This document shows positions 16,979 through 26,822 of a stretch of 64,000 nucleotides of DNA, piece by piece. Within the stretch, counting starts at the first letter, position 1. Each line of letters starts with the position of its first letter. Where the stretch lies: contig NZ_JBCNLP010000001.1 of assembly GCF_039595395.1 (NCBI RefSeq), forward strand, positions 2,604,001-2,668,000. Direction: 5' to 3'. The notes beneath the pieces are model-generated. The model was not told where the DNA came from and ran no database searches. It worked only from the letters and a program-made list of their open reading frames with translations. The translations under genes and the position numbers were made by a program. The stretch is from Novosphingobium sp. (GTDB lineage Bacteria; Pseudomonadota; Alphaproteobacteria; Sphingomonadales; Sphingomonadaceae).

Positions 16979-19900
16979 CAGCGGATCTCCCTGACGGTGT
17001 TGCGGCGATAGGCCGAGAGCGGGACGATGGCTGCGGTGGGACGCGGGGCCGCCTCGCCGCTGGCCAGCATCGCGGCCACCTCGCCCAGGGTCGGATTGGC
17101 CAGCAGGCTGCGGCTTTCCAGCGGCAGGCCGATATCCGTCATGCGCGCCACGATGCGGAAGATTTGCAGCGACTCGGCACCCAGATCGAACAGGGCGTCC
17201 CCGGTCGCCACCGAGTCGAGGCCCAACACATCGGCCCAGATGGCCCCGATCTTCGCCTCGATCTCCAGCAGTTCCACCGCGCGATGCTGGACGGGACGGG
17301 GCGCGGCTTCCGTGGCACTGACAGGGTTCTTCTCCACCAGCGTCGCCAACAAGGCGCGGTCGACCTTGCCATTGGTGGTCATCGGCAGTTGCTCGATCTG
17401 GCGGATGGTGCGCGGATGCATCGCCTTGGGCAACAGGCGGGCAGCCTGCGCGCTCGCCTGCTCGATCAGCCCGGAGGGCGAAGCGAGGCCCGCCTCAGGC
17501 ACCACAAAGGCGTGGAGCTGGCGCGAACCGAGGTTGTTCTCCACCACCGTCACGGCTGCGTCGGCAACACCAGGGATATCGCGCAGCACGCTTTCGATCT
17601 CGCCGGGCTCGATACGGTGGCCGTTGATCTTGACCTGCCCATCGGCGCGGCCGAGAAATTCCAGCACGCCATCGCCGCGCCAACGCGCCAGATCACCGGT
17701 GCGGTAAAGCCTTTCGCCCGCCACGAGGGGATGGGGCACGAAACGCTGCGCCGTCAGCTCGTTCTGCCCCAGATAGCCCAGCGCCAGACCTTCGCCGCCC
17801 ACCAGCAATTCGCCCACCGCCCCGCGCGGGCTCAGACGCAGATCGGCATCCATGATATGGACGCTGCTGTGCGCGATGGCGGTGCCGATCGGCACGGCCC
17901 CTGCCCCCCAGCCCTCGGGCGGCAGAGGATAGCAGGCCGAAAATGTGGTGTTTTCCGTGGGGCCATAGCCATTGACGATCCGCGCATGGGGCAAGGCCTC
18001 CTGAGCCTTGCGCAGATGGGTGGGAGACAGCACATCGCCGCCCGCCAGGATCTGCCGCAAGGGCATCAGCACCTGCACGCCTTCATCCACCAGCGCATGG
18101 AACAGCGCCGCCGTGAACCAGGCCGTGGTGACGCGATGCTGGGCAATCGCCTGCCCGATCCGCGCGAGCGAGGGCTTGGCCTCCGGCACCACCGCGAGCA
18201 TGCCGCCGTGGAGCAGCGCCCCCCAGATCTCCAGCGTGCTGGCATCGAAGGCCAGCGGGGCGAGATGGAGGAACACCTGATCCGGACCGAAAGCGATAAA
18301 TTGCTGATCGCTGACCAGCCGCACCACCGCGCGATGCGGAACGACCACCCCCTTGGGCAGGCCGGTCGATCCGGAGGTGTACATGACGTAAGCGGGATCA
18401 TCGGCCGCGACCGACACCTCGGGCGCGGTTGCGGGCTGATTGGCCGCCAGGGCCCACAGGGCCTCGAAGGACAGCGCAGCGACCTCGTTCCCAAGCTCTC
18501 GTGCGGATTCCTCGCCTCCGGGGCCGATCAGCACCAGCTTTGCCTTTGCATCGCTCAGAATGTGAACCAGGCGCGCCGTCGGGAAGGCCGGATCGAGCGG
18601 AACATAAGCCGCCCCCGCCTTCAGCACGCCCAGGATCGCCACGATGGTGTCGGGCGAACGGTCGGCCAGCAGGGCAACGTTATCTCCCCTGCCGATCCCA
18701 CGCGCCGCCAGCGCCTGCCCCAGCCGGTTGGCGCGGGCATCGAGTTCGGCATAGCTCAGGGCATCGCGCTCACAGACCATCGCCTGACGCGCGCCATGCC
18801 TGGCCGCCGCCTCGGCAAAGTACTTTGGCAGGGTGGCATCATCGGGCAGGCGCGGCATGGTCTCGCCCTGTGCCTGCAGCCAGCGGCGTTCATCCTCGCC
18901 CAGCAGATCCAGCGCGCCGATCGATGTGTCCGGATCGGCGACCAGCGCGCGCAGCACCTGACGCAGATTTTCCACCCAGCGCGCAACGGTCGCCTCATCG
19001 AAAAGATCGGTGGCGTAATCGACATCGATCCGCAGGCCCTGGCTCGATTCCACCATGTTGAAGAACAGGTCGAAATTGGCCGCGGCCTTGGGATTGGGCA
19101 GCAGGGACGCCTTGGTGCCCGCGAAATCGATATCCTCGCCCAGCCGCTCCAGATTGAACTGCACGTCGCAGAGCGGCGTGCGATTGGGGTCGCGCGGCAG
19201 ACCCAGCGCGCGGACCAGCGCGCCATAGGTATAGTCCTGATGATCGAAGGCCTCCATCAGGATGGCGCTGACCGAGGCCAGATGCTCACCCAGCGGGGCC
19301 GCCATGGAGAAGGGCGAGCGCAGCGGCAAAAAGTTGACGCAATGCCCCGCCAGCACCTTGCCCTCGACCAGCGTCTGGCCGGCCACCGGGCAGCCGATCA
19401 CCACATCCTCGCGCTCCGCCAGACGGCCCAGCGTGACCTGCAGCGCGCCCAGCAGCGTGGCGAAAAGCGTGCAGCCCAGCCTGGCCCCGGCCTTGCGCGC
19501 ATCGCGCATCAGCCCAGCATCGATCGCGGCGGTCATGGTCGCGCCGTTGAAGCTCTTGATCGCCGGGCGGGGCCGGTCCCCGCGCAGGTCGAGCGGCGGG
19601 GGAAGCGTGGCATAGGCCTCCTTCCACCAGCTCTCATTGGCAGCGGTGGCCCGCGTCTTGCCCAGAGCGTAATCGCCAAAGGACTGCACCGGATCGAGCA
19701 CCGCAGCCATGCCCGTCACGCGGGCGCGGTAGAAGGCCGCCACCTCCTGCGCGAAGAGATTGGCCGTCCAGCCATCAAAGACGATATGATGCGCCGTGAC
19801 GATCAGCGCCGAACCGCCATCCGCCTTCAGGAACAGGCAGGCCCGGATCAACGGTCCTGCTGCCAGATCGAAGGGGGTTGCGGCTTCCTCGGCCTTGCAG

Positions 19901-22626
19901 GCGGCGATCATCTCCTCATCGGCGCCCTCGATCACCGGCAGGGGGATGGTCAGGGTCGGCGCGATGAGCAGCGTCGTCCGCCCTGCCGGCACCGTGGCGC
20001 GCATGGCATCATGCCGCGCGACGAAATCATCGATGGCGCCTTTCAGCACATCCGGATCGACCGCCCCATCAAAGGCCAGCGTGATCGATTCATTGTAAGC
20101 GCAGGAGGCCTGCTCCCCCATTTGCGCCGAGAGCAGGATTTCCAATTGCGGTTCGGTCAGCGGCACCTCGCGCGGTTCACGCGAAACGGGCGGCGGCGGC
20201 GTATACCCTTCCGGCACCAGAATGCCCGCGGCCTGAAGCAGATCGATGGTTTGCCGCGTCGCCTCGAAAATCTGCTCGATATCCTCGTCGCTATGCGCGG
20301 TGGTCAGGAAGCAGGGATAGCCGTCCAGCACATGCACGCCCAGCAGCCGCATGTTGTAATGGAACAGCGCCCCCAGCTTGTCGGCGCCAGACAGATTGAG
20401 CATGAACCAGCTCGAATAGGTCTCGACACGCGAGGGCACGCCCTTGCTGGCGAACAGTGCGTTCATACGGGCGACCAGAGCGGCAGTTCGCGCCGTCAGC
20501 CGCTCCTGCAACTGCGGCCCCTCCGCCTCCAGATGGTCGAGCACCGCGCGGCAGGCGGCCATCACCAGCGGGTGGCGCACGAAGGTCCCGGCAAAGAAGG
20601 TGGGCGCCACTTCGGGCGCGCTGTCATCGCCGAAATTCCAGCCGCCGCCGTCGAGCGCATCCATAAACCGCGACGCGCCCGCCAGAATGCCCACCGGCAT
20701 GCCGCCGCCCACCACCTTGCCATAGGTGGCCATATCGGCGCTGATGCCCAGCACCGCCTGCATCCCGCCCGGATGGGTGCGGAAGCCCGTCACCACCTCG
20801 TCGAAGACCAGCGCCGAGCCGGTGTCGGCGGTCAGCGCGCGCAGATCGCGCAGGAAGTCGAAGGGCAGCAGTTCGGGATGGCGGCTCTGCACCGGCTCGA
20901 CGATCACCGCCGCCACATCATCGGCATGAGCGCGGATCCAGTCCAGCGCCTCGGGCGTGCCATAGGGCAGCACCACCATATTGCTGAGCGACTCTTGCGG
21001 AATGCCCGGCGCGATGGGGAAGGCACGCCCCGGCTTGCTGCCTGCCTTCACCAGCACCTCGTCGAACTGGCCGTGATAGTCATTGTTGAAGACCACCACC
21101 GTCTCGCGCCCGGTGACGCAGCGGGCCAGACGCATCGCCGCCATCACCGCCTCGGAACCGGTGTTGCAGAAGGTCACGCGCTCCATGGCGACCATGCGCG
21201 CGAATTGCGCCGCCACCACGCCCGCCAGCGGGGTCTGCGGACCGATGGCGAAACCTTCCTCCAACTGGCGCGCGACGGCGGCCTGAACGAAATCGGGCGC
21301 ATGGCCAAAGGCCGTCTGCCCATAGCCGTTCACCAGATCGACATAGGCATTGCCATCGAGATCCCAGATCTTCGAACCCTTGGACCGCTCGGCCACCACG
21401 GGGAAGACCATATCCTTCCACACCGCGCGGAAGCCAGAGACCGAGCGCGGATCGGCGAAATAGGGGCGGTGCTTGGCCGCCTGCGCCATGGAACCGGGCA
21501 TTCGGGCATGGGTCCGCGCGGTCATCTGCGCGATCAGGGCCAGTTGGCTGTCGGTCACTGGCGCAGCGGGGGCCTTGCTGTTGAAGGGACGGAAGCGGCT
21601 GGGCGTGTCACTGGCCGGTTCCGGCGAGCAAGCCGCTGTCCGGGGCGCCGGGGCCGCAACGGGCGGCGGTGCAAGCGCCGCAGCGACAGGCGCGCCCTGC
21701 CCTTGCATCAGCGCCAGTTGCTGGGCGATCACGGCCTGCATCGCGGCCAGTTGCGCCTGGAACGTCGCGGCCATGCCTGCCGCGCCATCGCCTGTCGCTG
21801 CGGGCAGAGCCATGGCGGGCATGGCCATGGCAGGCGGCGCCTCGGCAGCGACCGGGGCCACGGGCTCGGCCTGCACCGGATCGGGCGGGCAGTTCTCATC
21901 CAGATACTGCGCCAGCGCGCAGAGCGTCGTGATATCGGACAGCAACTGGCGGAAGACCAGACTGACGCCGAACTCCCTTTGCACCTTTGCCGCCACCTGC
22001 CCGAGGAACAGCGAGTCAAAACCCAGTTCCAGAAAGGGCGTGCCACGGTCCTCTTCGCCGATCACTTCGCCGGAAAGCTCTTCGAACAGGGCGGTCAGGG
22101 CGGCGGTCAGGCGGGCAAGGCGGCCGGGAGCGGCCGCAGCAGGGGCAATGCTGGTCATCGCTTGCTCACTTTCAAGGGATTGAGGCTGGGGCGTGCTGGT
22201 CTGGGCGGCGGGCGCCTCGATCCAGTGCAACTGCCGCCGGAAGGGATAGGAGGGCAGCGCCACCCGGCGCGCCTGATTGCCATAGAGAGCAGGCAGATCG
22301 ACCGGCGCGCCCAATGTCCAGAGCCGCGCCAGTGCCTCGTGAAAGCTCTGCACATCCCGGTCCGCCGCGACGGCATCGGGCAGCGAAGTGATGGCGGCGC
22401 GATAGTCATCGCGCGCCAGCCCCTGCGTGGCGAAGGTGGTCAGGGCGCGCCCCGGTCCCACTTCGAGCAGGATCGGCGGCGTATCGCCCGCCACCTTCCG
22501 CAAGGCTTCGGCGAAACGCACCGGCTGGCGGCAATGCCGCGCCCAATAGGCTGCATCGGACGCCTGTGTAACCCACTCGCCCGTCACGCTGGAGACATAG
22601 GGGATGGTCGGACCGGCAAAGCTCAT
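16978..22626 (-). CDS. hybrid PKS-NRPS megasynthase, AT(C-term)-ACP-aminotransferase-C-A-T
   Basis: 1882 residues, really the 3' part of one gene whose 5' part is 22623-24827 (see that entry). Order: end of the AT domain (1-150); ACP with FLELGFDSL (Ser205); Ala/Pro/Met-rich linker (245-365); class-III PLP aminotransferase like the AMT domain of mycosubtilin synthetase (380-800; FDEVVTGF with Asp609, PLP lysine YGKVVGGG, Lys637); C domain with intact HHIVFDGW (946-953); A domain (about 1265-1750; YTSGSTGLPKG, NGYGPTENTTF, YRTGDLARW, NGKVDR); T domain with DLGAESL (Ser1819). The ten-residue specificity code reads D-A-L-W-L-G-G-T-F-K by my alignment, close to the known valine code. Predicted job: transaminate a beta-ketoacyl-ACP to the beta-amine, then condense it with a valine-like residue. 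Confidence 0.9.
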   Translation of the reverse strand: MSFAGPTIPYVSSVTGEWVTQASDAAYWARHCRQPVRFAEALRKVAGDTPPILLEVGPGRALTTFATQGLARDDYRAAITSLPDAVAADRDVQSFHEALARLWTLGAPVDLPALYGNQARRVALPSYPFRRQLHWIEAPAAQTSTPQPQSLESEQAMTSIAPAAAAPGRLARLTAALTALFEELSGEVIGEEDRGTPFLELGFDSLFLGQVAAKVQREFGVSLVFRQLLSDITTLCALAQYLDENCPPDPVQAEPVAPVAAEAPPAMAMPAMALPAATGDGAAGMAATFQAQLAAMQAVIAQQLALMQGQGAPVAAALAPPPVAAPAPRTAACSPEPASDTPSRFRPFNSKAPAAPVTDSQLALIAQMTARTHARMPGSMAQAAKHRPYFADPRSVSGFRAVWKDMVFPVVAERSKGSKIWDLDGNAYVDLVNGYGQTAFGHAPDFVQAAVARQLEEGFAIGPQTPLAGVVAAQFARMVAMERVTFCNTGSEAVMAAMRLARCVTGRETVVVFNNDYHGQFDEVLVKAGSKPGRAFPIAPGIPQESLSNMVVLPYGTPEALDWIRAHADDVAAVIVEPVQSRHPELLPFDFLRDLRALTADTGSALVFDEVVTGFRTHPGGMQAVLGISADMATYGKVVGGGMPVGILAGASRFMDALDGGGWNFGDDSAPEVAPTFFAGTFVRHPLVMAACRAVLDHLEAEGPQLQERLTARTAALVARMNALFASKGVPSRVETYSSWFMLNLSGADKLGALFHYNMRLLGVHVLDGYPCFLTTAHSDEDIEQIFEATRQTIDLLQAAGILVPEGYTPPPPVSREPREVPLTEPQLEILLSAQMGEQASCAYNESITLAFDGAVDPDVLKGAIDDFVARHDAMRATVPAGRTTLLIAPTLTIPLPVIEGADEEMIAACKAEEAATPFDLAAGPLIRACLFLKADGGSALIVTAHHIVFDGWTANLFAQEVAAFYRARVTGMAAVLDPVQSFGDYALGKTRATAANESWWKEAYATLPPPLDLRGDRPRPAIKSFNGATMTAAIDAGLMRDARKAGARLGCTLFATLLGALQVTLGRLAEREDVVIGCPVAGQTLVEGKVLAGHCVNFLPLRSPFSMAAPLGEHLASVSAILMEAFDHQDYTYGALVRALGLPRDPNRTPLCDVQFNLERLGEDIDFAGTKASLLPNPKAAANFDLFFNMVESSQGLRIDVDYATDLFDEATVARWVENLRQVLRALVADPDTSIGALDLLGEDERRWLQAQGETMPRLPDDATLPKYFAEAAARHGARQAMVCERDALSYAELDARANRLGQALAARGIGRGDNVALLADRSPDTIVAILGVLKAGAAYVPLDPAFPTARLVHILSDAKAKLVLIGPGGEESARELGNEVAALSFEALWALAANQPATAPEVSVAADDPAYVMYTSGSTGLPKGVVVPHRAVVRLVSDQQFIAFGPDQVFLHLAPLAFDASTLEIWGALLHGGMLAVVPEAKPSLARIGQAIAQHRVTTAWFTAALFHALVDEGVQVLMPLRQILAGGDVLSPTHLRKAQEALPHARIVNGYGPTENTTFSACYPLPPEGWGAGAVPIGTAIAHSSVHIMDADLRLSPRGAVGELLVGGEGLALGYLGQNELTAQRFVPHPLVAGERLYRTGDLARWRGDGVLEFLGRADGQVKINGHRIEPGEIESVLRDIPGVADAAVTVVENNLGSRQLHAFVVPEAGLASPSGLIEQASAQAARLLPKAMHPRTIRQIEQLPMTTNGKVDRALLATLVEKNPVSATEAAPRPVQHRAVELLEIEAKIGAIWADVLGLDSVATGDALFDLGAESLQIFRIVARMTDIGLPLESRSLLANPTLGEVAAMLASGEAAPRPTAAIVPLSAYRRNTVREIR

Positions 22627-24827
22627 CCCTTCGGCGAAGGTCTAAGCCCCTCGACCACCGGGTCCATCATACGCGAATGGAAGGCATGCGAGGTATGCAG
22701 GCGGCGCGAGTCGATCCCGGCCTCCTGCAGTCTTGCTTCCAGCGCCGCGATGGCCTCGAAAGGCCCCGCCGCCACGCAAAGTTCCGGGGCGTTGGCGGCG
22801 GCAAGGTCAAGATCGCCGCCCAGCAGCGGCAGCAGCCGCGCCTCGGTGGTGCGGACGGCCAGCATCGCGCCTTCCGGCGCATTCTGCATCAGCGCCGCGC
22901 GCCTAGCGATCAGGGCAAGGCCATCCTCGAAACGCATCACCCCGGCCAGACAGGCGGCGACCAGCTCGCCCACGCTATGGCCGATCATCGCGTCAGGCCT
23001 GATGCCCTTGGCCATAAAGAGCTGCGCCAGAGCATATTGCACCAGAAACAGCGCGGGCTGCGCATAGATCGTCGAGCGGATGGGATGCGGCGCATCATCG
23101 TCGCCGCTGGCCGTGGCATAGAGCAGATCGCGGATATCGAGCCCCAGTGACGGTTTCAGCGCCTCCGCGCCCCGGTCGATCCAGAGGCGGAAGACGGGCT
23201 CGCTGTCATAGAGGCCTTGCGCCATCTGCGGATATTGCGAGCCCTGCCCCGGAAACATGAAGATGACCGGGGCGACATCCTTCGCCTGCCCCTTCAGACC
23301 CTTGCTGGCAAAGGCAGCCAGGCGCTCGGCGGCTTCCTGCGTCGATGCGGCAACGACAGCACCGCGCGCCGCGCGCAGGCTGCGCCCCTGATCGAGCGTG
23401 AAGGCAACATCGGCCAGCGGCAAGGCGGGATTGGCCCGCAGATGATCGGCCAGCTCGCCCGCCATGGCTTCCAGCGCCTCGCAATTGGCAGCCGAGAGGG
23501 GCAGAATCTGTGTCCCGTCTTTCGCCTCGCGGTGAGGCACAGGCGGCGCTTCCTCCAGCACGACATGGACATTGGTGCCCCCCACGCCAAAGGAGCTGAC
23601 ACCGGCGCGGCGCGGTTCGGGCCCCGGCGCCCAGGGGGTCAGTTCGCGCTCGATGCGGAAAGGGCTGCCCTCCAGCGCGATATGCGGGTTGGGCGCGGTG
23701 AAACCGGCCAGCGGCGGAAGCTCGGCATGGCGCAGGGCCAGTGCTGCGCGGATCAGCCCCGTCACCCCGGCGGCGGCATCGAGATGACCATTGTTGGCCT
23801 TGGCCGAGCCCAGCGCGCAGCCTCCCGGCGTTACGGTCTCGCCAAAGGCGCGCATCAGCCCGTCGAACTCGATGGGGTCGCCCAGCGGGGTGGCCGTGCC
23901 ATGCAATTCGACATAACCGATGCTTTCGGGCGCGACATCGGCCTGCGCCAGAGCGGCGGCGATCGCCTTGGCCTGACCCTCGGCGCTGGGAGCGGTAAAG
24001 CCGATCTTGCTGGCGCCATCATTGTTGACGCCGGTGCCCCGGATCAGCGCGTGGATCTCATCGCGGTCGGCCAGAGCATCCTCCAGCCGCTTGAGCACCA
24101 CCACCCCCGCGCCCGAGCCGAAGACCGTGCCGCAAGCCTGTGCATCGAAGGGGCGGCAGGTGCCATCGCGCGATCCCATGCCGCCGTCCTGCCAAAGATA
24201 GCCGCGCTTCTGCGGAAAGGTGATCGACACGCCCCCCGCCAGCGCCGCGTCGCACTGATAGGTCAGCAGGCTCTGACAAGCCTGCGCCACGGCCAGCAGC
24301 GAGGTCGAGCAGGCGCTCTGCACCGTCATCGCGGGGCCTCGCAGATCGAGCTTATAGGCCACGCGGCTGGCCAGCACCTCGGGCAGCGATCCCACCAGCG
24401 TGGGCATGTCGCCCAATTGATAGGTGCTGGCAAAGCGGTCCACCGCCGCGCGGTTGCCCAGCACATGGCGCATCAGATAGGTCGGCATGCTGGCCCCGGC
24501 AAAGACGCCGATCAGGCCGGGATAGCGCTTGGGATCGATGCCCGCCTGATCCAGCGCCTCCTGCACGATTTCGAGGAAGATGCGGTGCTGCGGATCGGTC
24601 AGCGCCGCCTCACGCGGGTGCATGCCGAAGAAGCTCGCATCGAACAGGCCGACATCCTCGAGCAGGGCGCGCGCGCGCACGAAGGCAGGATCGTTGCGCG
24701 TGGCAGGATCGAAGGAATCCTCCAGCTCCCCTTCCGAAAAGCGCGAGATCGAGACGATGCCCTGCCGCTGGTTCTCCCAGAAGGCGGCAATCGAGCGGGC
24801 GCCCGGAAAGCGCCCGCTCATGCCCAC
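22623..24827 (-). CDS. PKS module start: KS-AT (5' part of the megasynthase)
   Basis: 734 residues in the frame shown. The ketosynthase has Cys173 (TVQSACSTSL), His309 (ELHGTATPLGDP) and His348 (AKANNGHLD). The acyltransferase has MFPGQGSQ, GHSVGE (Ser618) and HAFH (714-717), the last pointing to malonyl-CoA. The frame ends at 22623 inside the AT: DPVVEGLRP runs into a TGA that overlaps the ATG of the next ORF (ATGA). One added base near 22641 (CCTTC to CCTTTC) gives LRPFAEGMSFAG and fuses both ORFs into one protein of about 2640 residues. The natural start is probably ATG 24886 or 24895 (MNEDLSGATGGGG), which a ten-G run puts out of frame; as written, translation would have to begin at GTG 24827 or ATG 24821, which trims the KS N-terminus. 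Confidence 0.85.
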   Translation of the reverse strand: MGMSGRFPGARSIAAFWENQRQGIVSISRFSEGELEDSFDPATRNDPAFVRARALLEDVGLFDASFFGMHPREAALTDPQHRIFLEIVQEALDQAGIDPKRYPGLIGVFAGASMPTYLMRHVLGNRAAVDRFASTYQLGDMPTLVGSLPEVLASRVAYKLDLRGPAMTVQSACSTSLLAVAQACQSLLTYQCDAALAGGVSITFPQKRGYLWQDGGMGSRDGTCRPFDAQACGTVFGSGAGVVVLKRLEDALADRDEIHALIRGTGVNNDGASKIGFTAPSAEGQAKAIAAALAQADVAPESIGYVELHGTATPLGDPIEFDGLMRAFGETVTPGGCALGSAKANNGHLDAAAGVTGLIRAALALRHAELPPLAGFTAPNPHIALEGSPFRIERELTPWAPGPEPRRAGVSSFGVGGTNVHVVLEEAPPVPHREAKDGTQILPLSAANCEALEAMAGELADHLRANPALPLADVAFTLDQGRSLRAARGAVVAASTQEAAERLAAFASKGLKGQAKDVAPVIFMFPGQGSQYPQMAQGLYDSEPVFRLWIDRGAEALKPSLGLDIRDLLYATASGDDDAPHPIRSTIYAQPALFLVQYALAQLFMAKGIRPDAMIGHSVGELVAACLAGVMRFEDGLALIARRAALMQNAPEGAMLAVRTTEARLLPLLGGDLDLAAANAPELCVAAGPFEAIAALEARLQEAGIDSRRLHTSHAFHSRMMDPVVEGLRPSPKG

Positions 24828-24849
24828 GATGGCGATCGCATCGCTGGCG

Positions 24850-24911
24850 CCCCCCCCCCGGTTGCCCCCGACAGATCCTCGTTCATGTGATACATGCCTC
24901 TCCCCCCCCCC
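24850..24911 (-). repeat. two ten-base poly-G tracts at the megasynthase start
   Basis: On the coding strand, G10 at 24911-24902 forms the purine-rich ribosome-binding region (G-run then AGAGGC and ATG 24895). A second G10 at 24859-24850 lies inside the first codons (ATGGGG-type glycine run). With 10 Gs in the second tract, ATG 24895/24886 leads to a TGA at 24820-24818 that overlaps ATG 24821. With 8 or 11 Gs it reads straight into the KS. Such tracts are typical of slipped-strand phase variation and are also a classic place for sequencing error. Confidence 0.8.
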
Positions 24912-24923
24912 TTGTTTTTTCTC

Positions 24924-26822
24924 CTAGGAAGCTCTTGTGCGACGCATCGCCGCGGCGCGCTGGCGCCGGGCCCGCTCACGCGCGGCATCCGTCAGGCTTT
25001 GCGATGCTGCATCCGGTGCCCCTCCCAGATGCTCGGTGATCGCGCGGACCGTGGGCCGCGCGAAAAGCTCGGTGATGGCGATTTTCGCGCCCAGCAGATG
25101 CTCGAGTTCGGCATGAACCCGCATCCACTGCAGAGATGTCCCGCCCAGATCGAAAAAGGCCTCATCCAGACCGAGCTGCCCGGTGCCCAGAACCTGCTGC
25201 CAGATCGCCAGAATGCGCCCTTGCAGATCATCGCCGCGAGCGACTGGCTGCGTGTTGGCGGCGCAAAGCTGAAGCAGCGCGGCGCGATCAACCTTGCCAT
25301 TGGGCGTCAGCGGGAAAGCCGCCACAGCCACGATCCGCGCGGGGCACATATGCGCGGGCAATTGCTCGCGCAGCCTGACCATGGCGGCGTGAGCGATCGC
25401 CTCCCCCTGCCCGCAGCCCACCGCGACAAAGGCCAGAATGCGCTTGGCATCCACGATCACACAGGCATCCGCCACCCCGTCGCCAAGGCGCAGCGCTGCC
25501 TCGATCTCGCCGGGTTCGACCCTTTTGCCGTCGATCTTGACCTGACGGTCGATCCGGCCAAGGAAGTCGATCTGGCCATCGGGCAAGGCGCGGACCAGAT
25601 CCCCGGTCAGATAGAGCCGCTGCCCGATGGGTGCGGGCGCCTCGACGAAACGCTCCGCCGTCAGCGCCTCCTGCCCCAGATAGCCCAGCGCCAGCCCTGC
25701 CCCTGCCGCCGCCAACTGGCCTTGCTCTCCGGATGCGACAGGGCGCAGCGCCTCATCGACGATAAAGACCTGCGTGCCCGCGATGGCCCGCCCGACGGGC
25801 ACGCGCCCGCCCGCCCAGGCGGCGCGGTCGATGGTGGCGCAGCAGGTGAAGGTGGTGTTCTCGGTCGGGCCATAGCCATTGATCAGACGGCAGCCTGGCA
25901 CGGCAGCGAGAAAACGTCCCACATGGTCGGGCGAGAGCACATCGCCACCCGCAAGCAGTTGCCCGAGCCCGGCCAACGCCTCGATCCGGCGATCGACCAT
26001 CAGATGGAACAGCCCCGCCGTCAGCCATGCCGTAGTGACCTGCTGGCCTGCCAGCACATCGGCAATGGTATCGAGCACAGCCTGCGCCTGCGGCACGATC
26101 GCCAGACGGGCGCCATGCAGCAGAGCCCCCCAGATCTCGAAGGTGCTGGCATCGAAGGCCAGCGGCGCGAGATGGAGGATCACCTCCTGCGGGCCCAGAC
26201 GGCAATAGTCCTGCCCGATCACCAGCCGCGAGATGCCCCTATGCGGCACCACCACGCCCTTGGGCCTGCCGGTGGAGCCGGAGGTATACATCACATAGGC
26301 CGGGTCTTCGGGATCGCAGCCGGTCCGGTCCGGAGCAGGGCCTGCCGCCTCCCCCTCCTCATCGAGCAGCCAGACGGGCGCCGCTGCCCCCATCCCGGCC
26401 AGCCGCGCCTGCATGGCGGGCTCGAGAAGCAGGATGGCGGGCGCGGCATCAGCCAGCATGAAGGCCAGTTGCGCATCGGGATAGGCCGGGTCCAGCGGCA
26501 CATAGGCCGCCCCCGTCCGGACAATGGCCACAATCGCCACCAGCGCCGCAAGGGACCTCCCCGCACAGAGCGCGACGAATGCGCCACGTCCGATCCCGGC
26601 CCCGGCGAGCCGCCGCGCCAGAGCGCCGGAACGACGCTCCAGCTCGTGATAGGTCAGGGGAGGAAGGCCGGGCTCGACCGCGGCAATGCGGTCTGCATGG
26701 CGGCGGGCCGCGCTCTCGAACAGATCGGCCAGATGGCGATGCTCAACCGCAGGACACCCGCCGCTCTCCGGCCCGGATGCGGGCCCGGCGGGGAGCCTGT
26801 CGAAGAGAGTGTCGCTCAACAT
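24924..26822 (-). CDS. freestanding NRPS adenylation-thiolation loading protein
   Basis: 632 residues from ATG 26822 (MLSDTLFDRL); a longer frame to 26924 has an unlikely Arg/Cys-rich extension. The A domain shows YVMYTSGSTGRPKG, INGYGPTENTTF, LYLTGDLVRA and NGKVDRAAL. It is followed by a T domain with FFDLGGTSL (Ser563), and the protein ends in a basic Ala/Arg tail. The specificity code reads D-A-F-W-L-G-G-T-F-K by my alignment, one conservative change from the classical valine code. With no C domain it is a natural initiation module, passing an aminoacyl unit to the KS encoded next. It is the first gene of the minus-strand operon, about 30-100 bases before the megasynthase start. Confidence 0.9.
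   Translation of the reverse strand: MLSDTLFDRLPAGPASGPESGGCPAVEHRHLADLFESAARRHADRIAAVEPGLPPLTYHELERRSGALARRLAGAGIGRGAFVALCAGRSLAALVAIVAIVRTGAAYVPLDPAYPDAQLAFMLADAAPAILLLEPAMQARLAGMGAAAPVWLLDEEGEAAGPAPDRTGCDPEDPAYVMYTSGSTGRPKGVVVPHRGISRLVIGQDYCRLGPQEVILHLAPLAFDASTFEIWGALLHGARLAIVPQAQAVLDTIADVLAGQQVTTAWLTAGLFHLMVDRRIEALAGLGQLLAGGDVLSPDHVGRFLAAVPGCRLINGYGPTENTTFTCCATIDRAAWAGGRVPVGRAIAGTQVFIVDEALRPVASGEQGQLAAAGAGLALGYLGQEALTAERFVEAPAPIGQRLYLTGDLVRALPDGQIDFLGRIDRQVKIDGKRVEPGEIEAALRLGDGVADACVIVDAKRILAFVAVGCGQGEAIAHAAMVRLREQLPAHMCPARIVAVAAFPLTPNGKVDRAALLQLCAANTQPVARGDDLQGRILAIWQQVLGTGQLGLDEAFFDLGGTSLQWMRVHAELEHLLGAKIAITELFARPTVRAITEHLGGAPDAASQSLTDAARERARRQRAAAMRRTRAS

Noticed and set aside
17164..23067. 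Very long open frame antisense to the megasynthase
   Set aside because: High-GC codon bias keeps antisense frames open; its product is His/Arg/Gly-rich shadow sequence and the opposite strand is clearly NRPS-PKS.
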